The notes beneath the pieces are model-generated. The model had not been told where the DNA came from. It searched no databases and saw only the letters and a program-made list of their open reading frames with translations. The translations under genes were made by a program, and so were the position numbers. This document shows positions 52,417 to 61,305 of a stretch of 64,000 bases of DNA, piece by piece. The stretch is from Faecalicatena_A orotica (GTDB taxonomy: Bacteria > Bacillota > Clostridia > Lachnospirales > Lachnospiraceae). Position 1 is the stretch's first letter. Every line of letters begins with the position of its first letter. The DNA lies in assembly GCF_040545875.1 (NCBI RefSeq), contig NZ_JBEPMR010000002.1; one strand, given 5' to 3'.

Positions 52417-53154
52417 ATGAGAAGAATCAAACTTACGGTAGCCTATGACGGCACAAATTACTGCGGCTGGCAGATACAGCCAAACGGAATTACGATAGAA
52501 GAAGTATTGAATAAGAAATTATCCAAACTGACAGGGGAGGACATACGGATCATCGGGGCAAGCCGTACCGATTCGGGAGTGCATGCGCTCGGAAACGTGG
52601 CGGTATTTGATTCTGAAACCGGCATCCCGCCGGAACGTCTGGCCTACGCGCTGAACCAGAGGCTTCCAGACGATATCGTAATAACGAAATCTGAAGAGGT
52701 CCCTTTAGACTGGCATCCGCGTTACTGTAACTGCACAAAGACATATGAGTACCATATTCTGAATGCAAAGATCCAGGACCCGACAAGAAGACTGACGAGG
52801 TACTTCGTATCCTATCATCTGGATCTGGAGAAAATGCGCAGGGCGGCGGGATATCTTATAGGAACACACGATTTCGCAAGTTTCTGTAATGTGAGAACGA
52901 ACGTGGAAGATACCGTGCGCACGATTTATGAGCTGAGTGTGATCGAAGAGAAAGATGAGATCACGATCCGCATCAGGGGAAACGGGTTTTTGTACAATAT
53001 GGTGAGGATCATCGTGGGGACACTTTTACGTGTCGGAAGGAACTTCTATACACCTGAGCAGGTGGAAGACATATTAGAAGCAAAGGACCGTCAGGCGGCA
53101 GGGGTCACTGCGCCGCCGCATGGACTGATGCTAGTGGGTATTGAATATGAATAA
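52417..53154 (+). CDS. truA: tRNA pseudouridine synthase A
   Basis: A 245-residue enzyme that makes pseudouridine at tRNA positions 38-40. The catalytic aspartate is in GASRTDSGVHA, and GNGFLYNMVRIIVGTL is conserved. The start at 52417 gives the standard length; an in-frame ATG at 52381 would add 12 residues not conserved in the family. The order ecfA1-ecfA2-ecfT-truA is conserved across Firmicutes. Confidence 0.96.
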   Translation: MRRIKLTVAYDGTNYCGWQIQPNGITIEEVLNKKLSKLTGEDIRIIGASRTDSGVHALGNVAVFDSETGIPPERLAYALNQRLPDDIVITKSEEVPLDWHPRYCNCTKTYEYHILNAKIQDPTRRLTRYFVSYHLDLEKMRRAAGYLIGTHDFASFCNVRTNVEDTVRTIYELSVIEEKDEITIRIRGNGFLYNMVRIIVGTLLRVGRNFYTPEQVEDILEAKDRQAAGVTAPPHGLMLVGIEYE

Positions 53155-53186
53155 AAAAGAACCGGAGCTTTCTGGTTCTTTTTTTA
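53153..53186 (+). terminator. Terminator of the ECF-truA operon
   Basis: A stem AAAAAGAACC/GGTTCTTTTT with a ten-base partly paired loop and a run of seven T. Clear intrinsic terminator. Confidence 0.9.
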
Positions 53187-53286
53187 ATGTGCCTGACTCA
53201 AGACGTATATATCCGGGAATGCAACGTAATGATGTATGCAGATTCCGTTTTCCTACTATTCTATAATCTAAATTACAAATGTTATC

Positions 53287-53300
53287 TGAAAATACTTTCA
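53287..53300. promoter_or_regulatory. Palindrome TGAAAATACTTTCA, possible operator
   Basis: Lies about 90 bases upstream of the promoter of the sialic-acid-like operon, within a 329-base AT-rich gap (53155-53483) with no gene. It differs at one base from the core of the palindrome at 10697-10714. The RpiR protein encoded at the operon end is one candidate ligand. Confidence 0.35.
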
Positions 53301-53378
53301 TAATTTTTGAAAAGTGCACAAAAAAGAAAAGATTTTTTATTTATATTCAACGAAAAAGAAATTTTTTCCTAAAAAGTA

Positions 53379-53406
53379 TTGTAATTTACGGATCGAATGA
53401 TATGAT
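53379..53406 (+). promoter_or_regulatory. Promoter of the sialic-acid-like operon
   Basis: TTGTAA and TATGAT with a 16-base spacer, 77 bases before the first gene. Confidence 0.55.
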
Positions 53407-53483
53407 GAAAATAAGTTACAACGAAACATTAAAAAAACAGAGAAAACAGAAGGAAAACAAAAGGATTCAAAAAGGAGGAAAAC

Positions 53484-54425
53484 ATGATGAAACCAGAAGA
53501 GTTAAAAGAAGCATTGAAAGGTATTTGCGCGATTGCAGTAACACCAATGACAGAAGAACGGCAGGTTGATTATGAGGGGATGAAAAAACATATTCGTTTT
53601 CTGAAGAGCAAGGGGATCAGCCGTGATAATCACTGTACACTGGTTGTCGGCGGAAGTACCGGTGAGTGCGGGGCGCTTACGATTCCAGAGAGAAAGAGGC
53701 TTATTGAGACTGCAGTTGCAGAGGCGGGGGAAGAACTGCCGATCATAGCAGGCTGTAACCACAGCAATATTGAAGACGTAAAAGATCTGATTTCTCATGC
53801 AGAACAGGCCGGCGCAGCCGGAGTAATGGTGCTTTCTCCTTATTATTACGTACCGACAGATGAAGCTGTCTTAAGATTCTATAAAGAGATTTCCAAAGGT
53901 ACGAATATTGGAATCTTACTATATAACAACCTTGAGGTTACACATAAAGATGTACCGCTTGAAGTAATGGAGCAGTTGGTTGGCGCGTCAAATGTAGTAG
54001 GCATTAAAGAATGTACACCAAACTTTGCAAAGATGGAAAAGGTGGCGCGTAAAATCGGAGATAAGATCACGGTTATTAATGGACATGGGGAGTTTCTTGA
54101 ACCATTTGCGGCGATTGCAGGTACAGCAGGTTTTATTTCCAGTACATCTAATTTTGCACCTGAAATTGCAGTGGAGATGTGGAAAGCCAGAAGTGTGGGG
54201 GATTATGTAAAAGCGAAGGCTATCCGAGACAGACTTACCCCGTATCTTGATCTGGCCGCTTCCGAGAGTGCGACAGGCGGTGAACCGGTAGTGCTTGCAA
54301 TATTGAAACGGGCAGCTACACTTGTAGGTTCTAATTGTGGACCGGGCAGGATACCACTTCCGGAGATTGATGAAGTACTGGATGCCAAAATTAAGAGGAT
54401 GCTGGAGGAAGTAGGATTAGTATAA
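53484..54425 (+). CDS. DHDPS/N-acetylneuraminate lyase family protein
   Basis: A 313-residue class I aldolase-type TIM barrel. The pyruvate motif is GGSTGE (56-61), the catalytic tyrosine Y147 (LLYNNLE) and the Schiff-base lysine K175 (GIKEC). These agree with the NanA/DapA superfamily. With NanE and a sugar importer in the same operon, a sialic-acid-type lyase is more likely than lysine synthesis, but the residues that separate NanA from other keto-acid lyases cannot be judged by eye. AGGAGG precedes the ATG at 53484, with a second ATG directly after. Confidence 0.82.
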   Translation: MMKPEELKEALKGICAIAVTPMTEERQVDYEGMKKHIRFLKSKGISRDNHCTLVVGGSTGECGALTIPERKRLIETAVAEAGEELPIIAGCNHSNIEDVKDLISHAEQAGAAGVMVLSPYYYVPTDEAVLRFYKEISKGTNIGILLYNNLEVTHKDVPLEVMEQLVGASNVVGIKECTPNFAKMEKVARKIGDKITVINGHGEFLEPFAAIAGTAGFISSTSNFAPEIAVEMWKARSVGDYVKAKAIRDRLTPYLDLAASESATGGEPVVLAILKRAATLVGSNCGPGRIPLPEIDEVLDAKIKRMLEEVGLV

Positions 54426-54446
54426 AATAGAAATGAGGGAATATTT

Positions 54447-55769
54447 ATGAAAAAGAGAATACTGGCATTGCTAGTTTGTGCTGCAATGGTTATTTCTATG
54501 ACTGCATGCGGCGGATCATCAGACAAGAAGGCGGAAAAAGAAGAAGGCGGTTCTAAAGACGGCAAGACAGAATTAACTTTATTAAGACTGGGCGACCTGA
54601 CAAAAGCAGAACCTATTTTCAAGCCGATTGTTGAAAGTTTTGAACAGGAGAATCCGGGTGTTAAGGTCAACTTTGAGGCGATGGCATGGGCAGAGGCTAC
54701 AACAAAACTGAAACTTCTCGGTGCACAGGGCGATTTACCGGATGTGACATTTACAAATATAGCAAATGGATGGGATCTGGCTTCGGAAGGATATTTGATG
54801 GATTTGTCCGATATGCTGGCATCAGATGAAACAATGAGTGCTGAATTACCGCAGTCTGTTATTGATATTGCAACTACAGAAGATGGAAAGATGTACTGGG
54901 TACCCGCGGCTACAGGCGCTTTCGGACTCTGGTACAATAAAGATTTATATAAGCAGGCAGGACTCGACCCTGAAACGCCTCCGAAGACGGTGGAGGATAT
55001 GGTGTCCTATGCCAAAACCATTACTGAGAAGACAGGCGTTCCCGGGTTAGGCTGGGGGATATCTGCAACAGAAGATTTCGCAAACGTAGTAGAAAGCTTT
55101 TATTCCAGCTATACAGGTACAGATATTTGGAGCGACAAGGACAAGTGTTTTACATTTGAAAAGGACGATAAGAACCGTAAGTTATTTGCAGAGGCTTTGG
55201 ACGAATTAGCTGCCATTACAAACGATTATGGAATCACACAGGCGAATGTGATCGAATACAACCCTTATGCAATCAGGACGTTATTCAGAGACGGTGAAGT
55301 TGGTATGTATCTTGATGGTGTGTGGGCAGTGAAAGAACTGCTGGACGAGCTGAATAAAGGCGAAGAAAGTAAGTTTAATACAGGATTGTTCCCGGAAGGT
55401 CCGGCCGGTTCACATCCGATCATGGGCTGTGATGGCTGGGCAATTCCGGAGGCCTGCAAGAATAAGGATGAGGCGTGGAAACTGATCCAGCACCTGATGT
55501 CTTCCGATAACCAGACGAGACATGCTTCTCAGTGGGGGCTGCTTCCAATACTCGAATCAGAGAAAGGAAAGGAAGAGTTCTCAGGTGAATACTGGAATGC
55601 ATTGGTAGAGCAGGAGCAGACAGTTGCTTCCAGACCGAAGGATAAAAATGTAGCCATGATTGAACAGGCAGTTGCAGACGGAGCGCAGGCAGCAGCTACG
55701 AGAAAGATGAGTGCCAACGAGGCGATTGATTATATGATTGAAACTGTAAACTCAAATTACAGCGATTAG
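54447..55769 (+). CDS. Sugar ABC transporter solute-binding lipoprotein
   Basis: A 440-residue family 1 binding protein. The signal ends at SMTAC with lipidated C21, and a charged linker rich in K, E and G follows. Typical features are GDLPDVTF near residue 92, TGAFGLWYNKDLYKQAGLDP, and GCDGWAIPEACKNKDEAWKL. It delivers the sugar to the two permeases after it. A hairpin follows the stop. Confidence 0.92.
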   Translation: MKKRILALLVCAAMVISMTACGGSSDKKAEKEEGGSKDGKTELTLLRLGDLTKAEPIFKPIVESFEQENPGVKVNFEAMAWAEATTKLKLLGAQGDLPDVTFTNIANGWDLASEGYLMDLSDMLASDETMSAELPQSVIDIATTEDGKMYWVPAATGAFGLWYNKDLYKQAGLDPETPPKTVEDMVSYAKTITEKTGVPGLGWGISATEDFANVVESFYSSYTGTDIWSDKDKCFTFEKDDKNRKLFAEALDELAAITNDYGITQANVIEYNPYAIRTLFRDGEVGMYLDGVWAVKELLDELNKGEESKFNTGLFPEGPAGSHPIMGCDGWAIPEACKNKDEAWKLIQHLMSSDNQTRHASQWGLLPILESEKGKEEFSGEYWNALVEQEQTVASRPKDKNVAMIEQAVADGAQAAATRKMSANEAIDYMIETVNSNYSD

Positions 55770-55777
55770 TTATTTTA

Positions 55778-55802
55778 TGATGGGCAGGATAACTGCCCAT
55801 CA
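55778..55802 (+). promoter_or_regulatory. Intercistronic hairpin after the binding-protein gene
   Basis: A 10-bp perfect stem (TGATGGGCAG/CTGCCCATCA) with a five-base loop, followed by GTTTTAAT. It could terminate some transcripts or stabilise the upstream mRNA, raising binding protein over permease levels. Confidence 0.65.
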
Positions 55803-55835
55803 GTTTTAATAACATTTTTGGAAGGTGGCAGGTAT

Positions 55836-56708
55836 ATGAAACCAAAGAAAAAAAGAAATAAGCTGCCTTATATTTATCTGATACCGGCAGTTGTTATCAT
55901 TGTTGCAATTTTCGCGATCCCCCTTTTCAATTTGTTATGGTATTCTTTTGCCAAGGTAGATTTGATCGGTAATTTCCGAGGATGGGTCGGGCTGAAAAAC
56001 TATGAATACCTGCTCACCCCGGCGTTTGGAAAAACGTTGGTCAGGACTCTGATCTGGGTAGTATGCGGTATCGCCGGAATCTTTTTAGTGGGGACGACAC
56101 TGGCGCTGGCCCTTAATAAACCGATACCGGGAAGAGGTTTTTTCCGTACAGTTGTTATTATTCCCTGGGTCATACCGCATGTGTTCGCAGGCACGATGTG
56201 GAGCTGGGTGCTGAATTCTTCAAATGGGATTGTAAATACCATTCTTCTGAGTCTGGGGATTATAAATCAGCCGATTAGTTTTCTGGGGGCGGACCTTGCA
56301 CTTGCTACGGTTATTTTTATCAGAATCTGGAAAGGTGTACCGTTCCTTGTTATGAGCCTCTTGTCTGCACTACAGACGATACCTTCTGAAGTGGAAGAGG
56401 CTGCAAGGCTTGATGGTGCTCTTGGTCTGAAATATTTTTGGCACATTACACTTCCGCTTTTGAAACCGGTCATGATTATGAGCGGTACCATTTTGATGGC
56501 GTGGTCATTCACGATCTTTGATCTGGTATATGTCATAACAGGAGGCGGTCCTTTAAATGTAACGGAACTGTTGAGTATTACCATATACAAAAAGGCATTT
56601 ATCAATTCTGACTTAGGCGGTGCGGCGGCTATAGCAATCTTTACAATGATATTCGTGTCTATTATAGCATTCTTCCTTATGAGACATAACGCGAAGGAGG
56701 AGAATTAG
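55836..56708 (+). CDS. Sugar ABC transporter permease, MalF type
   Basis: A 290-residue permease with six hydrophobic segments and EAA loop EEAARLDGALGLKYFWHITLP. GGAAGGTGGCAGG precedes the ATG. It ends directly before the second permease gene. Confidence 0.92.
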   Translation: MKPKKKRNKLPYIYLIPAVVIIVAIFAIPLFNLLWYSFAKVDLIGNFRGWVGLKNYEYLLTPAFGKTLVRTLIWVVCGIAGIFLVGTTLALALNKPIPGRGFFRTVVIIPWVIPHVFAGTMWSWVLNSSNGIVNTILLSLGIINQPISFLGADLALATVIFIRIWKGVPFLVMSLLSALQTIPSEVEEAARLDGALGLKYFWHITLPLLKPVMIMSGTILMAWSFTIFDLVYVITGGGPLNVTELLSITIYKKAFINSDLGGAAAIAIFTMIFVSIIAFFLMRHNAKEEN

Positions 56709-57542
56709 ATGATGAATATAAAGAAGCGTAAAAAGATAAAAAACTATGTCATCCGGTATTTTATTATAATTATGTGGGTAATCATTGCCCTTCTTCCAAT
56801 TTATACAGCGGTAATGACTTCTTTAACCCCATTTGAAAAACTGGGAGAAAAAATGTTGTATCCGAAGTACTTTCACTGGCAGAATTATGTGGAACTGGCC
56901 GGACAGACGCCGATGTGGGAGTACTTAAAGGCTTCCGTCATTTATGCCCTCGGTACCAGTATCTTTACAATAGTGATTTCAATTCTGGCAGCGTACGCGT
57001 TATCCAGATTTAAATTTAAATTCAGGGTAGCGTTTATGATGCTGATCGTCGCTATCCAGGTTATTCCACAGATCGTAATAGTAACGCCATTATATGGAAT
57101 CTCTAATTCCACAGGTCTGTATGATACGTACATTGTTGTAATTCTGGCGATGGTGGCGTCTGCAATAGCAAATCCAATCCTATTGCTGAAAGGATTTTTC
57201 GATAGTATTTCAGTAAATCTGGAGGAGGCTGCGGCGGTTGACGGATGTACGAAAGTAATGGCGCTTGTGAAAATAATTTTACCGATTTCATTGCCGGCAG
57301 TGACAACTGCATTCGCGTTATCCTTCTTTACGGGGTGGGATGCCTATTTGTATCCAATGATTCTGACATCCTCGGCTGGGAAAGTTTCTATGACAGTCGG
57401 GTTATCCAGAATGGTTGATATTGTAACACCTTGGAACTGGATTATGGCAGGAACTGTGCTGGCTATCGTTCCACCAATCCTGATCTATCTGATGGCGCAG
57501 AAATATCTGATTGGGGGCCTGACGGCTGGCAGCGATAAATAG
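56709..57542 (+). CDS. Sugar ABC transporter permease, MalG type
   Basis: A 277-residue permease with EAA loop EEAAAVDGCTKVMALVKIILP and the usual MalG ending MAQKYLIGGLTAG. AAGGAGGAG precedes the ATG. No ATPase gene is present in this operon; the lone MsmK-type ATPase is the likely partner. Confidence 0.92.
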   Translation: MMNIKKRKKIKNYVIRYFIIIMWVIIALLPIYTAVMTSLTPFEKLGEKMLYPKYFHWQNYVELAGQTPMWEYLKASVIYALGTSIFTIVISILAAYALSRFKFKFRVAFMMLIVAIQVIPQIVIVTPLYGISNSTGLYDTYIVVILAMVASAIANPILLLKGFFDSISVNLEEAAAVDGCTKVMALVKIILPISLPAVTTAFALSFFTGWDAYLYPMILTSSAGKVSMTVGLSRMVDIVTPWNWIMAGTVLAIVPPILIYLMAQKYLIGGLTAGSDK

Positions 57543-57609
57543 TGGCTATTGTGTGGAGTCGTGTTTATATGTAATCAGGGAAAGAGAATAACAAAAAGGA
57601 GAGGAAAAT

Positions 57610-58686
57610 ATGGATGGAACAGGGATTTTAAAGATTGGTGTCAGCAGGTTCCTATATGGAAAAGGTGTGATTCAACAACTGCCGGACGAGATTTTGAGGT
57701 ATGGAAGCAAGGCATTTATGGTTGGGGGGAAGACCACACTGCCCTTAGTCAGAGGTCTGGTAGATACACAGATGAGGGAGAAAAAGATTGCAGTGGTCTG
57801 GGTAATCATGGATGAACCAAATTCTGTTGATTTTGCAAAAAGGCTGGCAGCAGATGCAGGTAAAGAGAAGGCAGAGGTTATCGTAGCAATTGGCGGCGGT
57901 AAATGTATGGACCTGTGTAAAGTATTTTCAGATCTGGCCGGCCTGCCGCTTATAACAGTGCCGACATCTGTAGCTACATGTGCAGGGGCATCGGCTGTAA
58001 GTATTATGTATACAAAAGAAGAGGGGCGTTATGACTGTTCGATTCCGAAAGAAAAAGAAGTGGATTCCGTACTTGCAGATCTGGATATTATCGGGAAATC
58101 TCCGAAGCGGCTTTTTGCTTCCGGAATCATGGACTCAATAGCGAAGCTTCCCGAAATCGTAAATGGCAGAAAAGAGATGGATTACCCCGAGGTTACGATC
58201 TATAAATATATGGCATATACGAACTCCAGATTTATATATAAGTTTTTAACGGAAAACGGATTAAAGGTGTACCAGAACCCAGAGGCAGATGAGAGACTCC
58301 TCACGGACCTGGTGCTCATAAATCTGATTATTACATCTATGGTGAGCGGCTTCTCCAGTGGTTCCGATCAGCTTGCGGTTGCGCACGGGCTGTATGACGG
58401 GACGCGGATGTTCTTCCCGGAAGAATCAAAAGGGGCGCTTCACGGAGAGATTGTGGCAGTAGGGATTTTGATGCAGATGCGCTTTAATGGGGACCCGGAG
58501 GAGGAATACCAGAATATCCTTTCCATGATGAAAGAAATGAATATGCCTACAAAACTGAAGGATATAGGGGTCGAACCGACGGAAGGAAACGTGGCAAAAC
58601 TAAGGGAATATAATATTATGAAAAATAATATTGTACATGAAGATGACCTGAAGCGGTTAAACCTTGCTTTTCAGGAAATTATCTGA
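57610..58686 (+). CDS. Glycerol dehydrogenase-like (GldA family) oxidoreductase
   Basis: A 358-residue metal-dependent dehydrogenase of the GldA branch. The nucleotide motif is AIGGGKCMD and metal ligands match GldA: D175 (GIMDSIAK), H259 (AVAHGLYDG) and H278 (ALHGEIVAVG). Between a sialic-acid-type transporter and NanE it is unexpected, since canonical nan operons encode the kinase NanK here. It may oxidise or reduce a polyol or hydroxyketone formed from the substrate. No exact substrate can be given. Confidence 0.85.
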   Translation: MDGTGILKIGVSRFLYGKGVIQQLPDEILRYGSKAFMVGGKTTLPLVRGLVDTQMREKKIAVVWVIMDEPNSVDFAKRLAADAGKEKAEVIVAIGGGKCMDLCKVFSDLAGLPLITVPTSVATCAGASAVSIMYTKEEGRYDCSIPKEKEVDSVLADLDIIGKSPKRLFASGIMDSIAKLPEIVNGRKEMDYPEVTIYKYMAYTNSRFIYKFLTENGLKVYQNPEADERLLTDLVLINLIITSMVSGFSSGSDQLAVAHGLYDGTRMFFPEESKGALHGEIVAVGILMQMRFNGDPEEEYQNILSMMKEMNMPTKLKDIGVEPTEGNVAKLREYNIMKNNIVHEDDLKRLNLAFQEII

Positions 58687-58722
58687 CATTAGAATATCAT
58701 AATCGCTCAGGGAGGAATTTAT

Positions 58723-59403
58723 ATGGGAAACAAAATATTGGATGCGGTCAGAGGCGGCCTGATCGTTTCCTGTCAGGCATTAGAAGATGAACCTCTGCAC
58801 AGTTCTTTTATTATGCAGAGGATGGCTGTTGCAGCTATGCAGGGAGGTGCGGCAGGAATTCGCGCCAATACGGTCGAAGATATCGTTCAAATTAAAGAAG
58901 TGGTAGATCTTCCTGTGATCGGGATTATAAAAAAAGTATACGGCGATTCAGATGTTTTCATTACACCTACTATGAAAGAGATTGATCAGTTAATGGTGAT
59001 TCGTCCTGAGATTGTTGCACTCGACGGCACAGACAGAAGGAGACCCGGTAATATCAGTCTGGAAGATTTCTTTAAAGAAGTCAGGGAAAAATACAAAGAC
59101 CAGTTATTTATGGCGGACTGTTCTACGCTGGAAGAAGGGGTTAGGGCAGCAGAATTAGGATTTGACCTTATCGGGACTACTTTGAGGGGGTATACAGAGT
59201 ATACAAAGGATGTCCGCCTCCCGGATCTTGAGATGATGAGGACGCTGGTAGAAAAGGTAGAAAAACCGGTTATAGCAGAGGGAGGCATCTGGACGCCCAG
59301 GCAGTTGAAAGCCGCATTAGATACGGGTGTTCTGGCTGCGGTAGTAGGAACGGCAATTACGCGGCCGATGGAAATTACGAAAAAATTTGTCGAGGTTTTA
59401 TAA
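58723..59403 (+). CDS. nanE: N-acylglucosamine-6-phosphate 2-epimerase
   Basis: A 226-residue TIM-barrel enzyme that converts N-acetylmannosamine-6-phosphate to N-acetylglucosamine-6-phosphate. Diagnostic parts are RGGLIVSCQALEDEPLH at the N-terminus, GGAAGIRAN, GIIKKVY with a conserved lysine pair, and GTTLRGYT followed by IAEGG. AGGGAGG precedes the ATG. Its presence is the strongest evidence that the operon handles an amino sugar derived from sialic acid. Confidence 0.92.
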   Translation: MGNKILDAVRGGLIVSCQALEDEPLHSSFIMQRMAVAAMQGGAAGIRANTVEDIVQIKEVVDLPVIGIIKKVYGDSDVFITPTMKEIDQLMVIRPEIVALDGTDRRRPGNISLEDFFKEVREKYKDQLFMADCSTLEEGVRAAELGFDLIGTTLRGYTEYTKDVRLPDLEMMRTLVEKVEKPVIAEGGIWTPRQLKAALDTGVLAAVVGTAITRPMEITKKFVEVL

Positions 59404-59522
59404 AGAGATAGCGGATCAGAATAAAAATTTATGAATAAAGTTGTTGTGCTGCACTGAGAACAGGGGTTAAAATGAGATTAAAACTTATGCGTTAAGCAAG
59501 ATCATATGGGAGAGGTAGAAAT

Positions 59523-60386
59523 ATGAGCCAGGATAACTTTACAATGCAGATACGCTCGGCATATCCTCATTTAACAAAGGCGGAGAAAAAAGTTGCAGAT
59601 TACATACTGGAGAAAGCTTCTGAAGTTCTGTACATGTCGATTACAGATCTGGCTGATGCGTGCAAAGTCGGGGAAACGACAGTATTTCGTTTTTGTAAAA
59701 GCTTGAAACTGCAGGGGTATCAGGAATTTAAGATTCAGCTCTCCCTTAGTATTCAGGATGAAGACAGGAATAAAGGCCAGGAAATTCTGACAGAAAACGT
59801 CAGTATGGAAGACAGCTTTCAGGTTATGTCCCAAAAACTTCTGAATTCGAATGTCAGTGTGCTTATGGAAACGCAGGCTCTGCTCGATTACGGGAAAATA
59901 GAAGAACTTACAGACAAGCTGATTCAGGCACGGAGGATCTTCTTCTTTGGTGTGGGGGCGAGCCAGATTATGGCGATGATGTCGGCAAATAAGTTCCTGA
60001 GGATTGTCAATAAAGTTTACTGCTATACAGATTCACACATGCAGACGATGGTGGCATCTACACTGACAGAGGATGATGTGGCAATCGTAATCTCTTACTC
60101 CGGTTCAACAAAAGATTCGATTTTAATTGCCAAACTGGCAAAGGCGGCAGGAGCCTATGTAGCAGATATTACAAGATTTGCAAAATCACCTCTTACGAAT
60201 TATGCGGATGTTGTTTTACTGTGCGGCGCAAATGAGGGCCCCCTGCAGGGGGGCTCAACAACGGCTGTGATGAGCCAGATGTATATCATGGAGGTTGTTT
60301 ATATCGAATACTATCGAAAAACATATGAATCCAGCTATGAGTATAATCAGAAAACTGCACAGTCTATCATAGATAAAATGTATTAG
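59523..60386 (+). CDS. MurR/RpiR-family transcriptional regulator
   Basis: A 287-residue regulator. Residues 1-80 form an RpiR helix-turn-helix (LTKAEKKVADYILEKA, VGETTVFRFCKSLKLQGYQEFK) and residues 125-265 a SIS sugar-phosphate-binding domain (FFGVGASQIMA, VISYSGSTKDSI). RpiR members include NanR of several Firmicutes that respond to amino-sugar phosphates, which fits the neighbouring nanE. Confidence 0.93.
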   Translation: MSQDNFTMQIRSAYPHLTKAEKKVADYILEKASEVLYMSITDLADACKVGETTVFRFCKSLKLQGYQEFKIQLSLSIQDEDRNKGQEILTENVSMEDSFQVMSQKLLNSNVSVLMETQALLDYGKIEELTDKLIQARRIFFFGVGASQIMAMMSANKFLRIVNKVYCYTDSHMQTMVASTLTEDDVAIVISYSGSTKDSILIAKLAKAAGAYVADITRFAKSPLTNYADVVLLCGANEGPLQGGSTTAVMSQMYIMEVVYIEYYRKTYESSYEYNQKTAQSIIDKMY

Positions 60387-60410
60387 CAAACTGTGCCGGA
60401 TACAAAAGAA

Positions 60411-60449
60411 GCCTCGAAGTAGACAACAGGATATTTTGAGGCATTTTTT
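60411..60449 (+). terminator. Terminator between the rpiR and etfB genes
   Basis: An 11-bp stem with two wobbles (GCCTCGAAGTA/TATTTTGAGGC) followed by A and six T. Only 26 bases remain before the etfB start and no clear promoter lies in them, so the lactate dehydrogenase genes may depend on readthrough. Confidence 0.85.
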
Positions 60450-60475
60450 GTATACCCGGATTTAGGAGGGATACA

Positions 60476-61267
60476 GTGAAAATTCTAGTTTGTATTAAAC
60501 AGGTTCCCGGAACAACTTCTGTAGAAATCGATCCTGAGACGGGTGTCCTGAAGAGGGATGGCGTAGAATCAAAAATGAACCCATTTGATCTCTATGCGGT
60601 CGAACAGGCGCTTATCCTGCAGGAAAAGTACGGTGGAAATGTAGATGTAATTACAATGGGACCAGCCCAGGCAAAGGCGGTTCTCGAGGAAGCTATTTAT
60701 ATGGGGGCTGACAGAGGAATTTTGATCAGTGACCGGAAATTTGCCGGGGCTGATGTTGTTGCAACCAGTTATACACTCTCTCAGGGGATCAAAAAGGCAG
60801 GACAGTATGACCTGATTCTCTGCGGGAAGCAGACAACAGATGGAGATACAGCCCAGGTCGGACCGGAAACAGCGGAGTTCCTTGATATGGAGCATGTAAC
60901 AAATGTAAAGGAGATATCAGCAGTCGAAGGTTATGAGGTTCTGGTGACGGAAAATCAAGAAAATTGTTTTAGAAAAATCCGTCTGAAAACGCCTTGCCTC
61001 CTGACAATTGAAAAAGATGTAAACTCTCCCAGACTGCCTTCTTATAAACGAAAGACGGAAATGAAAAACCCGGATATAGTTGAATTGTCGCTCTCAGATT
61101 TTGAGGATGTAAATGAAGAAAATTATGGGCTGCTGGGTTCTCCGACTCAGGTAGAGCGAATTTTCCCTCCCGAGAAGAATGAATCCAGACAGTTATTTGA
61201 AGGTCCGGGCAGGGAGCTTGGTGACCGGATATTTGAGATTTTGAAACTGAAGAAGTTTGTAGTTTAG
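60476..61267 (+). CDS. Electron transfer flavoprotein beta subunit
   Basis: A 263-residue EtfB. It begins at GTG behind TAGGAGGG. Features are KILVCIKQVPGT, PFDLYAVEQALILQEKYGG, GADRGILISDRKFAGAD and CGKQTTDGDTAQVGPE, the last being the adenine or flavin-binding segment of EtfB. Next to EtfA with a ferredoxin domain and a GlcD-like flavoprotein, it fits the LctB subunit of electron-confurcating lactate dehydrogenase. Confidence 0.93.
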   Translation: MKILVCIKQVPGTTSVEIDPETGVLKRDGVESKMNPFDLYAVEQALILQEKYGGNVDVITMGPAQAKAVLEEAIYMGADRGILISDRKFAGADVVATSYTLSQGIKKAGQYDLILCGKQTTDGDTAQVGPETAEFLDMEHVTNVKEISAVEGYEVLVTENQENCFRKIRLKTPCLLTIEKDVNSPRLPSYKRKTEMKNPDIVELSLSDFEDVNEENYGLLGSPTQVERIFPPEKNESRQLFEGPGRELGDRIFEILKLKKFVV

Positions 61268-61305
61268 GTGGATAACGGTTTTGCAAAGACTCAGGAGGAT
61301 AAGAT

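Noticed and set aside
53279..53569. Open frame of 96 codons upstream of the nan-like operon
   Set aside because: It reads through AT-rich promoter sequence and overlaps the lyase gene out of frame; composition is not protein-like.
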